A stretch of DNA of 47,658 nucleotides from Methylobacterium segetis (GCF_004348265.1 NZ_SMNT01000039.1:1-47658); one strand, 5' to 3'; counted from the stretch's first letter, positions 1 through 8,728 are shown. Translations and numbers: made by a program. Notes: generated by a model not told the origin, from the letters alone.

Positions 1-255
1 CAGCGGGTGACGCCGGAGATCGACGGGGTGGTGAGCCGGGTCTCGGCGGACGTGACGAGCGACCCGAAGACGGGGATGAGCTACTACGTGGCGCGCATCC
101 AGGTGCCCGAGGAGCAGACGGCGCGTCTGAACGGGGCCAAGCTGGTGCCGGGCATGCCGGTGGAGAGCTTCATGCAGCTCGGCGAGCGCTCCGTGCTCTC
201 CTACCTCACCAAGCCCCTCACCGACCAGATCGCCAAAGCCTGGAGAGAACGATAG
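1..255 (+). CDS. HlyD-family type I secretion adaptor, C-terminal fragment
   Basis: This is the 3' end of a gene that enters from the left edge; the reading frame is open from base 1. The roughly 84 visible residues match the final beta-barrel domain of HlyD/PrtE-type periplasmic adaptors: an extended strand reading YYVARIQVP, the turn LVPGMPVESFMQLGERSVL, and the ending SYLTKPLTDQIAKAWRE, which is a family signature. In that family the protein joins an inner-membrane ABC transporter to an outer-membrane channel for one-step protein export. The partner transporter would lie left of the window. Family assignment is firm; the substrate is unknown. Confidence 0.85.
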   Translation, partial: QRVTPEIDGVVSRVSADVTSDPKTGMSYYVARIQVPEEQTARLNGAKLVPGMPVESFMQLGERSVLSYLTKPLTDQIAKAWRER

Positions 256-423
256 ACGCGGGCGGGACGCGCCGATCCGTCTTGCCTCCCGGGGGCGAAT
301 CCTGATAAGGCAGCCGCCTTTCCGCGATGCGTCCGCTGCCATCGCCGGGGATGCCGAGAGGCGCTCCCGTTCCCGAGACTTGAACCGACAGGCGGCCGGG
401 ACCTCCGCGCCGAGAGAGAACCG

Positions 424-549
424 ATGAAGATTCGCAACTCGCTGAAGTCGCTCCGCGGCCGGCATCGTGACAACCAGCTCGTGCGCCGCAAGGGCCGGGT
501 CTACGTGATCAACAAGACCCAGAAGCGCTTCAAGGCGCGCCAGGGCTGA
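424..549 (+). CDS. rpmJ: 50S ribosomal protein L36, cysteine-free form
   Basis: A 41-residue protein starting [17 protein letters not shown] and ending KRFKARQG. It is the length and basic composition of L36, the smallest large-subunit ribosomal protein. It lacks the Cys/His zinc-ribbon residues of the zinc-binding form, so it is the C-minus (YkgO-type) version, which is the usual one in many alphaproteobacteria. It stands alone, as this paralogue type often does outside the main ribosomal operons. The ATG is preceded by a purine-rich stretch (GAGAGAACCG). Confidence 0.93.
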   Translation: MKIRNSLKSLRGRHRDNQLVRRKGRVYVINKTQKRFKARQG

Positions 550-560
550 GACCCTCCGCG

Positions 561-585
561 GCCCGCGGGCTTCCCGCCCGCGGGC
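561..585. terminator. GC-rich hairpin downstream of rpmJ
   Basis: GCCCGCGGGC occurs twice, separated by TTCCC, and each copy is itself palindromic, so a 10-bp stem can form just after the rpmJ stop. There is no T-run on either side, so it is either a weak terminator or an mRNA 3'-stabilising hairpin. Confidence 0.45.
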
Positions 586-663
586 GCCGCATTCCGCGCG
601 GCCGGAGCCCGCGCGGCAAGCGAGCGCGTTGACGCGCGCGCGCGGGGCGCACAAGCTCTCCCG

Positions 664-1281
664 ATGCTGCGCCTCCTCCCCCTCGCCCTGGCAGCCCTCC
701 TGGCCGCCGCGCATCCCGCCGCCGCGGCCCCGCCCGGCACGCTGTCCCGCGAGCCGCAGGCCGAGGACCGCGACAAGCCGGAGACGGCCAAGCCCAAGCC
801 GCCCGCGAGCCTCGACGAGTTGTTCGCGCGCCTGCGCGACTCCGAGGACGATGCGGAGGCGCGCGGGATCTCCAAGCTGATCGAGCGGCGCCTCGACCGG
901 TCGGGCAGCGCCACCGCCGACCTCCTCACCGAGCGCGCCCGCCAAGCCATGGCGAGCCAGGATTTCCCCCTCGCCGTCGAGCTGATGGACCGGGTGCTGA
1001 CGCTCGAGCCCGGCTGGTCCGAGGGCTGGAGCCGGCGGGCCAGCGTGTTCTGGCACCTCTCCGACAAGGCCGCCGCGATCGCCGACCTGCAGCGCGCCCT
1101 CGTGCTGGAGCCGCGCCATTTCGAGGCCTGGGCGACGCTCGGCCGGCTCTACCTCTCCATGGACGACAAGGCGCGGGCGCTCGGCGCCTTCCGCCGCGCC
1201 GCCGCCCTCTATCCGCGCATGGACAAGGTCCAGAGCTCGATTGAGCGGCTCGCCCCCGAGGTCGATGGCCGCGACCTCTGA
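664..1281 (+). CDS. Exported tetratricopeptide-repeat protein
   Basis: A 205-residue protein with a cleavable-type signal peptide (residues 1-21, LLPLALAALLAAAHPAAA), then a charged, proline-rich linker and TPR-type helical repeats over roughly residues 85-195 (for example ELMDRVLTLEPGWSEGW and DLQRALVLEPRHFEAWATLG). TPR domains mediate protein-protein contacts; a periplasmic scaffolding role is inferred and the partner is unknown. Its TGA overlaps the ATG of the next gene by one base (TGATG), so the two are very likely translationally coupled. Confidence 0.85.
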   Translation: MLRLLPLALAALLAAAHPAAAAPPGTLSREPQAEDRDKPETAKPKPPASLDELFARLRDSEDDAEARGISKLIERRLDRSGSATADLLTERARQAMASQDFPLAVELMDRVLTLEPGWSEGWSRRASVFWHLSDKAAAIADLQRALVLEPRHFEAWATLGRLYLSMDDKARALGAFRRAAALYPRMDKVQSSIERLAPEVDGRDL

Positions 1282-2288
1282 TGGGCGTCGCGCAGGCGCT
1301 CGCCGGGCTCGCCGGCCTCGTCGCGGCCCTGATCGGCGGCGTTCTCGGCCTCGGCGCCCTGGCCAGCCTCCTGATCACGCTTCGTGCCGAGGCGGAGTTT
1401 CCGCCGGCCGGCCGCTTCGTCCCCGTGGCGGGCGGCCGCCTCGCCGCGATCGAGGCCGGCCCCCGCGAGGGCGCGCGCGGCACCGTGATCCTGCTCCACG
1501 GCGCCTCGGCGAACGGCGCCGAGCCGATGGAGGGGGTGGGCCGCCTCCTCGCCGCCCAGGGCTTCCGGGTGATCGCCTTCGACCGGCCGGGCTTCGGCTG
1601 GAGCGACCGCCTCGCCGCCGCCACGCCCGCCGCGCAGGGAGCCGTCATCGCCGAGGCCCTGGAGGGGATGGGGATCGGCCCCGCCATCGTGCTCGGCCAT
1701 TCCTGGTCCGGCGCGCTCGCGGCGAGCCTCGCCCTCGACCATCCGGAGCGGGTGGCGGGCCTCGCCCTGGTCTCGCCGGTGGCCCTGCCATTCCCGCAGC
1801 GCCCGGATCCTCCCTGGTACTGGCGGCTCGCCCTGAAGCCTCCCGTGGCGTGGCTCCTCAGCCGCACCCTGGCTCCGCCGGTGGCGATGACCTACCTGGA
1901 ACGCGCGGCGAGATCCGTGTTCGCGCCGCAGGCGGTGAGCGACGATTATCTGACCCGGGCGCGCGCCGCCCTGGTCCTGCGGCCGGGTACGCTGCTCGCC
2001 AACGTGCAGGACCTGACCGGGCTGCCCGCCGCTCTGGCGGCGCAGGGCCCGCGCTACGGCGACATCCGGGTGCCGACCGTGATCGTGGCGGGCGAGGCGG
2101 ATCCGATCGTGCGCACCGAGTTCCAGGCGCGCCCACTCGCGCAGCGCATCCCCGGCGCGGAGCTCGTGGTGCTGCCGGGCATCGGCCACATGGTGCATTA
2201 CGTTGCCGCCGAGGCCCTGGCGCGGGAGGTCGGCCGGCTCGCGGAGCGGATCGGCGAGCGCAGGCCGCTGCCGGCGGCGGCCCCGTGA
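1281..2288 (+). CDS. Membrane-anchored alpha/beta hydrolase
   Basis: A 335-residue alpha/beta-hydrolase-fold protein. Residues 5-35 form a hydrophobic N-terminal anchor or uncleaved signal. The oxyanion region is LLHGASANG, the nucleophile elbow is GHSWSG (Ser141), the acid is probably Asp274 in GEADPIV, and the base is His303 in GIGHMVHY, so the triad is complete. It overlaps the stop of the TPR gene, suggesting a two-gene operon. The substrate cannot be read from sequence; esterase- or lipase-like activity on the periplasmic side is a reasonable guess. Confidence 0.85.
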   Translation: MGVAQALAGLAGLVAALIGGVLGLGALASLLITLRAEAEFPPAGRFVPVAGGRLAAIEAGPREGARGTVILLHGASANGAEPMEGVGRLLAAQGFRVIAFDRPGFGWSDRLAAATPAAQGAVIAEALEGMGIGPAIVLGHSWSGALAASLALDHPERVAGLALVSPVALPFPQRPDPPWYWRLALKPPVAWLLSRTLAPPVAMTYLERAARSVFAPQAVSDDYLTRARAALVLRPGTLLANVQDLTGLPAALAAQGPRYGDIRVPTVIVAGEADPIVRTEFQARPLAQRIPGAELVVLPGIGHMVHYVAAEALAREVGRLAERIGERRPLPAAAP

Positions 2289-2301
2289 CGTCAGGTGGCC
2301 G

Positions 2302-2323
2302 GCCTCTCCCGACCGGGAGAGGC
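2302..2323. terminator. Hairpin between convergent genes
   Basis: A perfect 9-bp inverted repeat (GCCTCTCCC / GGGAGAGGC) with a 4-base loop lies between the hydrolase and pyk stops. It is symmetrical and lacks a T-run; it probably separates the two convergent transcripts. Confidence 0.5.
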
Positions 2324-2333
2324 GAGGCGTCGC

Positions 2334-3785
2334 TCACGCCCGGGCGGCGTGCTCGCGAGTGACGAAGGCGATGCGCACGAGGTTCGTGGCGCCCGGCGTG
2401 CCGAAGGGGACGCCCGCCACCACGATGACCCGGTCGCCAACCTCGGCGAAGCGCTCGCGCACGGCGAATTTCGCGGCCCGGAAGGCCATGTCGTCGACGT
2501 CGCTCGCGTCGTTCGTGACGATCGGGTGCGTGCCCCAGGCCATGGCGAGGCGGCGCGCGGTCTCCCGCTTCGGCGTGAGCGCGATCACGGTCGCGTTGGG
2601 GCGGGAGCGGGCGAGCCGCAGGGCGGTCGAGCCCGAATGGGTCCAGGCCATGATCGCGTTGAGGCCGAGGGAGCCGACCATCTGGTGAGCCGCGGCCGCG
2701 ATCGCGTCCGAGGCGGTGGCCTCCGGGGCGGAGCGCTGCTGGGCCGTCAGGATGTCCCAGTAGAGCGCGTCCCGCTCCACCTGCTCAGCGATGCGGCTCA
2801 TGGTCGAGATCGCCTCGACCGGGAAGGCGCCGGAGGCGCTCTCGGCCGAGAGCATCACGGCGTCGGCGCCCTCGTAGACCGCGGTCGCCACGTCCGAGAC
2901 CTCGGCGCGGGTCGGCACCGGGGCCGTGATCATCGATTCGAGCATCTGCGTCGCGACCACGACGGGCTTGCCGAGGCGCCGCGCGCCGCGGGTGATGCGC
3001 TTCTGCACGCCGGGCACCTGCTCGAGGGGCATCTCGACGCCGAGATCGCCGCGGGCGACCATCAGGCCGTCGGAGACCTCCATGATCTCGTCGAGGCGGG
3101 TCAGCGCCTGCGGCTTCTCGATCTTGGCCATCACCAGGGCGCGGCCGGCGGCCAGCGCCTTCACCTCGGCCATGTCCTCGGGGCGCTGCACGAAGGAGAC
3201 GGCGATCCAGTCGGCGCCGGCATTGAGCCCGGCCTCGAGGTCCAACCGGTCCTTGTCGGTCATGGCGGGGACCGGGATCACGGTGTGGGGCAGCGAGACG
3301 CCCTTGCGGTTCGAGATGCGGCCGCCGACCTCGACGCGGGTCACGGCGCGGCCCGGCCCCACCTCGGTGACGGTCAGGCGCAGCTTGCCGTCGTCGATGA
3401 TGACCGAATGGCCGGGCTCCAGCGCCGAGAGGATCTCGGGATGGGGCAGGTAGACGCGCTCGGCGTTGCCCGGCGTCTGGTCGCTGTCGAGGACGAAGCT
3501 CGCCCCGTTCGCGATCATGGCGCTGCCCTCGGCGAAGGCGCCGAGGCGCAGCTTCGGGCCCTGCAGGTCGACGAGGATCGCGATCGGGCGCTTGGCCTCG
3601 CGCTCGATGGCGCGGATCACCTCGATCTTCTCCGGCAGCGTCTCGCGCGGCAGGTGGCTCATGTTGAGCCGGAACACGTCAGCGCCCGCGTGGAAGAGCT
3701 TCGTGATCATCTCCGGCGTGTCGGAGGCCGGTCCGAGCGTGGCGACGATCTTCGTGCGGCGTGAGCGTTTCAATCCGGCCTCCAT
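2334..3785 (-). CDS. pyk: Pyruvate kinase
   Basis: Catalyses PEP + ADP to pyruvate + ATP. The 483-residue protein has the canonical N-terminus RSRRTKIVATLGPAS, the substrate-site strand DLQGPKLRLG, the catalytic lysine and metal-site segment MAKIEKPQAL followed by MVARGDLGVEMP, and the AVMLSAESASG segment. The small C-terminal allosteric domain (about residues 350-480) is present. The longer upstream reading frame would add 28 unrelated residues; the ATG at 3785 fits the family N-terminus. In organisms using the serine cycle this enzyme drains PEP, so its nearness to glycerate 2-kinase (6.4 kb) and ppdK (20.4 kb) is metabolically coherent. Confidence 0.95.
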   Translation of the reverse strand: MEAGLKRSRRTKIVATLGPASDTPEMITKLFHAGADVFRLNMSHLPRETLPEKIEVIRAIEREAKRPIAILVDLQGPKLRLGAFAEGSAMIANGASFVLDSDQTPGNAERVYLPHPEILSALEPGHSVIIDDGKLRLTVTEVGPGRAVTRVEVGGRISNRKGVSLPHTVIPVPAMTDKDRLDLEAGLNAGADWIAVSFVQRPEDMAEVKALAAGRALVMAKIEKPQALTRLDEIMEVSDGLMVARGDLGVEMPLEQVPGVQKRITRGARRLGKPVVVATQMLESMITAPVPTRAEVSDVATAVYEGADAVMLSAESASGAFPVEAISTMSRIAEQVERDALYWDILTAQQRSAPEATASDAIAAAAHQMVGSLGLNAIMAWTHSGSTALRLARSRPNATVIALTPKRETARRLAMAWGTHPIVTNDASDVDDMAFRAAKFAVRERFAEVGDRVIVVAGVPFGTPGATNLVRIAFVTREHAARA

Positions 3786-3894
3786 CAAGGCAGCGCAAGC
3801 CCGGCGGTGCGTCGTGTCCGGCCGGTTGAGGGCGAGCGGCCACAAGCACCGGCCGGGCCGCCGCGTCAAGCGGCCGGGGCCGGCAATCGCCGTT

Positions 3895-4614
3895 TCACGG
3901 GGGAGGCGCGCGCCGCTCCGGGGCCGAGGCTTCGGACGTCGCCTTCGGAGGCAGGGGAAAGAGGGTGACGAAGCGCTCCGCGAGCGCCCGGTCGCCCTCG
4001 AGGCTCAACGCGCCGGCGAGCGCCTCGAAGGACTGGCCGCCGTAGATCGCCGCGGCGATGACCGGGGCGGGGCCGGAAAAGACGAGGTCCGCCCCCTCGA
4101 GCGGCCCACGCTCCACCGTGATCGCCCCGTCCGCGACGCGGGCGAGGTAGGTTTCCGCGCCGATGCGGAAGCCGATCCGGGCCGACAGCCCCGCCGCCCG
4201 CGCCGGGTCGAGCATGGTGCGCAGCGACAGGAACAGCGAGGTGGCGCTGAAGGGCAGGCTCGGGTCGTGGAGCGGCGAGCGCGCCGCCCAGCGGCCGAGG
4301 GCCTGGAAGATCGGCTCGCTCTCGGAACCCCAGGGCGTCAGCGCGTAGACTTGGCTACCGGCCGGCGGCGGCAGCCTGAGGCGCACGAGGATCCCCACCG
4401 CCTCCAACCCTTCGAGGCGCTGCGTCAGCACGTTGGCGCTGATCCCGGGGAGATCCGCGCGCAGGTCGCTGAACCGCTTCGGGCCGAGCATCAACTCCCG
4501 CATGACGAGGAGCGCCCAGCGCTCGCCGACGAGATCGAGGGCGTGCGCGGCCGCACAGGCATCCTCGTAGCGCCGGGACGTTCTCGAACCCTCAGTCACT
4601 TTTTCTAACTTCAT
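3895..4614 (-). CDS. HxlR-family transcriptional regulator with SCP2-like C-terminus
   Basis: A 239-residue protein. Residues 15-110 are an HxlR-type winged helix (DLVGERWALLVMRELMLGP, then FSDLRADLPGISANVLTQRL). Residues 125-220 resemble the sterol-carrier (SCP2) fold often fused to this regulator class, which could bind a hydrophobic ligand. It is divergent from the glyoxalase-fold gene at 4689 across only 74 bp that are unusually AT-rich and contain an inverted repeat overlapping its own start codon. That arrangement predicts autoregulation and control of the two downstream VOC genes. Confidence 0.88.
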   Translation of the reverse strand: MKLEKVTEGSRTSRRYEDACAAAHALDLVGERWALLVMRELMLGPKRFSDLRADLPGISANVLTQRLEGLEAVGILVRLRLPPPAGSQVYALTPWGSESEPIFQALGRWAARSPLHDPSLPFSATSLFLSLRTMLDPARAAGLSARIGFRIGAETYLARVADGAITVERGPLEGADLVFSGPAPVIAAAIYGGQSFEALAGALSLEGDRALAERFVTLFPLPPKATSEASAPERRAPPP

Positions 4615-4633
4615 AGTTGCAATTTATAACTTA
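4614..4633. promoter_or_regulatory. Candidate HxlR operator
   Basis: TAGTTGCAATTTATAACTTA is an imperfect palindrome (AGTT and AACT half-sites) abutting the HxlR start codon. A further TAACTT lies at about 4606-4611, within the first codons. The run is strikingly AT-rich for this genome. Binding is inferred from position and symmetry only. Confidence 0.5.
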
Positions 4634-4688
4634 ATCGGGCATCAGGGTCAAACTTGGCCGTGAGGGCCGGGCGAGGAAGGAAAGTCCG

Positions 4689-5126
4689 ATGCCGCAGATG
4701 ATCTTCGTGAACCTGCCCGTGCGCGACGTGGCGAAGTCCACGGCCTTCTACGAGGCGGTGGGCGCCACCAAGAACCCGGCCTTCTCGAACGACGACGCGT
4801 CCTGCATGGTGTTCTCGGATGTCATCCACGCGATGCTCCTGAGCCATGCCTTCTTCGGCACCTTCACGACGAAGACGATTCCAGACGCGCGCGAGACCTG
4901 TCAGGTGCTGATCTGCATCTCGCAGGAGAGCCGCGAGGCGGTCGACGCGATGGTGGCGAGGGCCGCGGCCGCGGGCGGGCGCGCGGATCCCGGCCCGACG
5001 CAGGATTACGGCTTCATGTACGGCCGCAGCTTCGAGGATCCCGACGGGCACGTCTGGGAGATCAGCTGGATGGATCCCGTGGCGGCGGCGCAGGGTCCGG
5101 AGGCCTACGCCGCGGCGAACGGCTGA
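4689..5126 (+). CDS. VOC-family (glyoxalase-fold) protein, single domain
   Basis: A 145-residue vicinal-oxygen-chelate protein beginning with FVNLPVRDVAKSTAFYEAVG, the classic first beta-alpha-beta unit, and ending with the metal-site strand FEDPDGHVWEISWMD, where the glutamate is the usual ligand. It resembles the glyoxalase/extradiol-dioxygenase-like proteins often paired with HxlR or ArsR regulators. Substrate unknown. Likely cotranscribed with the two-domain VOC gene 68 bp downstream. Confidence 0.88.
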   Translation: MPQMIFVNLPVRDVAKSTAFYEAVGATKNPAFSNDDASCMVFSDVIHAMLLSHAFFGTFTTKTIPDARETCQVLICISQESREAVDAMVARAAAAGGRADPGPTQDYGFMYGRSFEDPDGHVWEISWMDPVAAAQGPEAYAAANG

Positions 5127-5194
5127 GGCGGCATCGAAGGGTCGCGGCGAATCGGGCACGATCGGCCGCCCACTGACGAGAGAGGGAGACCGGC

Positions 5195-5965
5195 ATGTCC
5201 GAGCGCGCCAACAGCTTCGTCTGGTACCAGCTCATGACGACCGACACGGGTGGGGCGGAAGCCTTCTACCGCGCGGTCGTGGGATGGGAGGCGCAAGCCT
5301 GGGAGGGCGAGGGCGGCCCCTACACGGTGCTCAGCGCGGATGGGCGCCCGGTCGCCGGGATCGCGCCCCTGCCCGACGAGGTGAAGGCGCAGGGCGGCCA
5401 TCCGGGCTGGAGCGGCTTCGTCGGCGTCGCCGACGTCGAGGCGATGGCGGAGCGGGTGGCCGCGGCCGGGGGCGGCGTGCGCAAGGGCCCCGAGGACCTG
5501 CCGGGCGTCGGCCGGTTCGCCGTCGTCACCGATCCGCAGGGCGCGTTCTTCGTCCTGTTCCAGCCGAGCGGGCCCGCCATGGCGGAGGCCCCTGCCGGCA
5601 CGCCCGGCCATGTCGGCTGGCACGAGCTCTTCGTGACGGACTGGGTTGCCGCCTTCGACTTCTACGCCGGCCTGTTCGGCTGGACGAAGGACCGGGCCGT
5701 CGAGCTCGGGCCGATGGGGACCTACCAGACCTTCGCGGCGAACGGGCGCGCGATCGGCGGCATGATGAACCGGCCGCCGAGCCTGCCGGTCTCGGCCTGG
5801 GGCTACTATGTCACGGTGCCGGAGATCGATGCCGCCGCCGCCCGCGTCACGGAGCACGGCGGCAAGGTGCTGATGGGTCCGCACGAGGTTCCGGGCGGCT
5901 CCTACATCGTGCAGTGCATGGACCCGCAGGGCGCCTTCTTCTCCCTCGTCGCCGCGCGGCGGTGA
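5195..5965 (+). CDS. VOC-family protein with two glyoxalase domains
   Basis: A 256-residue protein built from two VOC modules. Module one (residues about 8-125) starts SFVWYQLMTTDTGGAEAFYRAVVGW; module two (about 135-255) starts GHVGWHELFVTDWVAAFDFYAGLFGW. Each ends with a DPQGAFF strand. In both modules the position that is often a metal-binding glutamate sits in DPQGAFF(V/S)L, so metal binding is uncertain. The overall form resembles the tandem-domain family that includes mycobacterial CFP30B. It follows the single-domain VOC gene on the same strand. Confidence 0.87.
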   Translation: MSERANSFVWYQLMTTDTGGAEAFYRAVVGWEAQAWEGEGGPYTVLSADGRPVAGIAPLPDEVKAQGGHPGWSGFVGVADVEAMAERVAAAGGGVRKGPEDLPGVGRFAVVTDPQGAFFVLFQPSGPAMAEAPAGTPGHVGWHELFVTDWVAAFDFYAGLFGWTKDRAVELGPMGTYQTFAANGRAIGGMMNRPPSLPVSAWGYYVTVPEIDAAAARVTEHGGKVLMGPHEVPGGSYIVQCMDPQGAFFSLVAARR

Positions 5966-5971
5966 GGGGGT

Positions 5972-6412
5972 TCAGGGCGAGGGCGCGGCCGGCTGGTTCG
6001 GGTCGGTGAGCTGGATCGTCCAGCTCTTCTGCTCGCCGGTATCGACCTCGAAGAAGCCGTTGCGGTCGTAGCCGCGGGCGAGGCAATCCTCGACCCCGCG
6101 GATCGTGAACTCGGCATCCTTGGTGCACATCAGCGAGCGCCCGCTCCACTCGCCGCCGCGCGTGTAATCCACCGCGAAGACGTAGTAGAAACGGGCCGCG
6201 AGCGCCCCCTTGAGGAGCGTCTCGCAGGCCTTCGGCGTCAGGTCCCACCACCCTTCCGTGACCCAGCCCTGCGGGTCCCGGTAGCCGAGCGCGACGCCGA
6301 CCTTGCTCGCCGTCAGGTTGCACATGCGCAGGTCCGCCCGCGCGGGCCCAGCGCCGAGAAGGCAGAGGCCGGCCGCGAGGACGAGACCGAGCGCGAGGCG
6401 GGGCGAGCGCAC
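5972..6412 (-). CDS. Exported DUF1036 protein
   Basis: A 146-residue protein if translation starts at the GTG at 6412, 4 bases beyond the stop of the glycerate kinase gene. That start gives a good signal peptide (RSPRLALGLVLAAGLCLLGAGPARA); no ATG gives a sensible one. The mature part is the DUF1036 domain (LRMCNLTASKVGVALGYRD, WWDLTPKACETLL, YVFAVDYTRGG). DUF1036 proteins are small periplasmic proteins of unknown function, often found near pyk in alphaproteobacteria. The tight spacing indicates one transcript with glycerate kinase. Confidence 0.85.
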   Translation of the reverse strand: MRSPRLALGLVLAAGLCLLGAGPARADLRMCNLTASKVGVALGYRDPQGWVTEGWWDLTPKACETLLKGALAARFYYVFAVDYTRGGEWSGRSLMCTKDAEFTIRGVEDCLARGYDRNGFFEVDTGEQKSWTIQLTDPNQPAAPSP

Positions 6413-6416
6413 GCGC

Positions 6417-7748
6417 TCAGCCGACGAGGATGATGCGGCAATCGTTGACATTGGTGCGGGTGGGGCCGGGCTGAACGAGGTCGCCGATCGTCGCGAAGAA
6501 GCGCGTCGAGTCGTTGTCGGCGAGCATCGCGGCCGGATCGAGGCCGGCGGCACGGGCGCGCTCCAGCGTCGTCGGGTCGACGAGGCCGCCCGCCGGGTCG
6601 GTCGCCTCGCCGCGGCCGCCATCGGTGCCGTCCGTGTCGGCCGCGATGCCGGCGATGCCGGCTTCGCCCTCGAGCGCGATGGCGAGCGCCAGCGCGTATT
6701 CCTGGTTCGGACCGCCATGGCCCTCGCCGCGGATCGTGACGGTGAGTTCGCCGCCGGAGATCAGCGCTACCTTGCGGCCTTGCGCCTTCGCCTCGCGGGC
6801 GAGGCGCGCGTGCTCGGCCGCCACCTCGCGGGCTTCGCCCTCGAGATCGGGGCCCAGCATGACGGGCTCGTAGCCCGCCTTCCCGGCGGCCGCGGCGGCC
6901 GCTTCGAGCGCGTCGATCGGCCGGGCGATGATGCGGTACTCGGCGCGGGCGAAGGCCGGGTCGCCCGCTTTTGGGGTCTCGTTGTTCGGGTCGTCGAGGA
7001 GCGCCCTGGCGGCCTCGGGCAGGGGGATGCCGCGGCGCTCGCAGATGGCGCGGGCCTCCGCCAGCGTCGAGGGGTCGGGCACGGTCGGCCCCGAGGCGAT
7101 CACGGCCGGGTCGTCGAAGGGCACGTCGGAGATGGCGAGCGTCAGGATGCGCGCGGCGTTGCGGGCGGCGAGCGCGAGGCGCCCGCCCTTGATGCGCGAG
7201 ATGTGCTTGCGCACCGTGTTGATCTCGTTGATCGGCGCGCCCGAGCGCAGGAGGGCGCGGGTGATGGCCTGCTTCTCGGTGAGCGTCAGGTCGCCGGCCG
7301 GCGCGATCCAGTTCGCCGAGCCGCCGCCGGAGAGGAGCACCAGCACCTCGTCGTCGGGGCCGGCCTCCGAGGCGATGCGCAGGGCTTCCTTCGTGGCCTC
7401 GATGCCGGCGGCATCCGGCACCGGGTGACCGGCCTCGACCATGCGGATGAGCGGCGCCTCCTCCCCATAGCCGTGGCGGGCCACCGCGAGGCCGCTGATG
7501 CGGTCGGCCCCGAGCCCGTGCTCCTCCCGGTAGAACCGGCTCGCCACCGCGGCCATGCTGCCGCCCGCCTTGCCGGCGCCGAGGATGATCAGGCGGCCCT
7601 TGGGCGGGGGCGGCAGGTGGGGCAGGAGGCAGCGCGCCGGGTGGGCAGCGGCGATCGCCTCGGTGAGGAATCCGTTGAGCAGGCTGCGCAGGTCGGTCGC
7701 GCCGGTCTCGTTCGGCGTCCCGGTCGGGGCGGGCGTGGTGGCACTCAT
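6417..7748 (-). CDS. gckA: Glycerate 2-kinase (MOFRL family)
   Basis: A 443-residue glycerate kinase of the MOFRL/GckA type. The N-terminal domain contains LIILGAGKAGGSMAAVASRF and the nucleotide-site loop VLLSGGGSANWIAP; the C-terminal MOFRL domain contains KVALISGGELTVTIRG, GGPNQEYALALAIAL and AADTDGTDGG. The family phosphorylates D-glycerate to 2-phosphoglycerate, the serine-cycle step leading through enolase to PEP in methylotrophs. The symbol follows the Methylobacterium usage and is inferred from family and context. It is upstream of and nearly contiguous with DUF1036, and divergent from the N-formylglutamate amidohydrolase gene. Confidence 0.88.
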   Translation of the reverse strand: MSATTPAPTGTPNETGATDLRSLLNGFLTEAIAAAHPARCLLPHLPPPPKGRLIILGAGKAGGSMAAVASRFYREEHGLGADRISGLAVARHGYGEEAPLIRMVEAGHPVPDAAGIEATKEALRIASEAGPDDEVLVLLSGGGSANWIAPAGDLTLTEKQAITRALLRSGAPINEINTVRKHISRIKGGRLALAARNAARILTLAISDVPFDDPAVIASGPTVPDPSTLAEARAICERRGIPLPEAARALLDDPNNETPKAGDPAFARAEYRIIARPIDALEAAAAAAGKAGYEPVMLGPDLEGEAREVAAEHARLAREAKAQGRKVALISGGELTVTIRGEGHGGPNQEYALALAIALEGEAGIAGIAADTDGTDGGRGEATDPAGGLVDPTTLERARAAGLDPAAMLADNDSTRFFATIGDLVQPGPTRTNVNDCRIILVG

Positions 7749-7918
7749 GCGGGCGTCCTCGCGCGTCGTGTCGTCTTCTTCTCGTGCGTCCTCGCCCTCG
7801 CGCCCGCGTCAGCGAGGGGAGGGCGACGGGCCTCATGTTGCCGTGAGCGCACGATCCTTGATACGTGCTCTGCCCGAGCCTCGACCCGTCGGCAAGCTGG
7901 AAACGAACCGGATCCCCC

Positions 7919-8671
7919 ATGCCCGTCCCGCATCCGCCCCACCCCGTCGAGACGGTGCCCGGCGATCCGGCCTGCGGTCTGCTCCTGATCTGCGACCACG
8001 CCTCGAACTTCGTGCCGGAGGACATCGTCCTCGGTGTGGCCGAGGCGGAGTTCGGCCGTCACATCGCCTACGACATCGGCGCGGCCGGCGTGACGCGGGC
8101 GCTCGCCCGGCATCTCGGCGCCCCCGCGATCCTCACCCGCTTCTCGCGCCTCATCATCGACCCGAACCGGGGCCGGGCCGACCCGACCCTGGTGATGCGG
8201 CTCTCGGACGGAGCGGTGGTCCCGGGCAATGCCCGCATCGACGAGGCGGGCAAGGCGGAGCGCGTCGCCCGCTTCTACGAACCCTTCGACCGGGCGATCG
8301 ACGCGGGCGTCGCGGCGGGCGAGGCGGCGGGCGCCCTGCCGGCCATCGTCACGATCCACAGCTTCACCCCCTACTGGCGCGGGGTGGCGCGGCCCTGGCA
8401 GGTCGGCATCCTCTACGACCGGGACGACCGCCTGAGCGCGCCTCTCATCGCCGGCCTCAGGGCCGACCCGGCCGGGCTCACGGTCGGGGACAACGAGCCC
8501 TATGGCGGGGGCCTGCCCGGCGACACGATCGACCGGCACGCCACCGCCCGCGGCCTGCCGAACGCGCTCGTCGAGATCCGCCAGGACCTGATCGCGGGCG
8601 AGGGCGGCCAGGCGGAATGGGCCGAGCGCTTCGCCAAGCTGCTCGGCCCGATCCTCCGCCACGGCGCTTGA
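7919..8671 (+). CDS. N-formylglutamate amidohydrolase family protein
   Basis: A 250-residue protein with the family signatures LLLICDHASNFVP near the N-terminus, FSRLIIDPNR, and IHSFTPYWRG. The classical family member hydrolyses N-formyl-L-glutamate at the end of one histidine-degradation route, but no hut genes are nearby, so the true substrate may be another N-acylated compound. The ATG at 7919 was chosen over the upstream alternative at 7865 because conservation begins after it. DUF1244 follows 57 bp downstream. Confidence 0.87.
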   Translation: MPVPHPPHPVETVPGDPACGLLLICDHASNFVPEDIVLGVAEAEFGRHIAYDIGAAGVTRALARHLGAPAILTRFSRLIIDPNRGRADPTLVMRLSDGAVVPGNARIDEAGKAERVARFYEPFDRAIDAGVAAGEAAGALPAIVTIHSFTPYWRGVARPWQVGILYDRDDRLSAPLIAGLRADPAGLTVGDNEPYGGGLPGDTIDRHATARGLPNALVEIRQDLIAGEGGQAEWAERFAKLLGPILRHGA

Positions 8672-8728
8672 CGCGGGCGCCCGCGCCGCCGACCTGAGCG
8701 GACACGCCCCATCCAGGAGCAGACCACG

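Noticed and set aside
2302..2323. Considered as a member of a dispersed repeat family.
   Set aside because: Only one copy of the perfect hairpin was noticed in the window; it is better explained as a transcript end between convergent genes.
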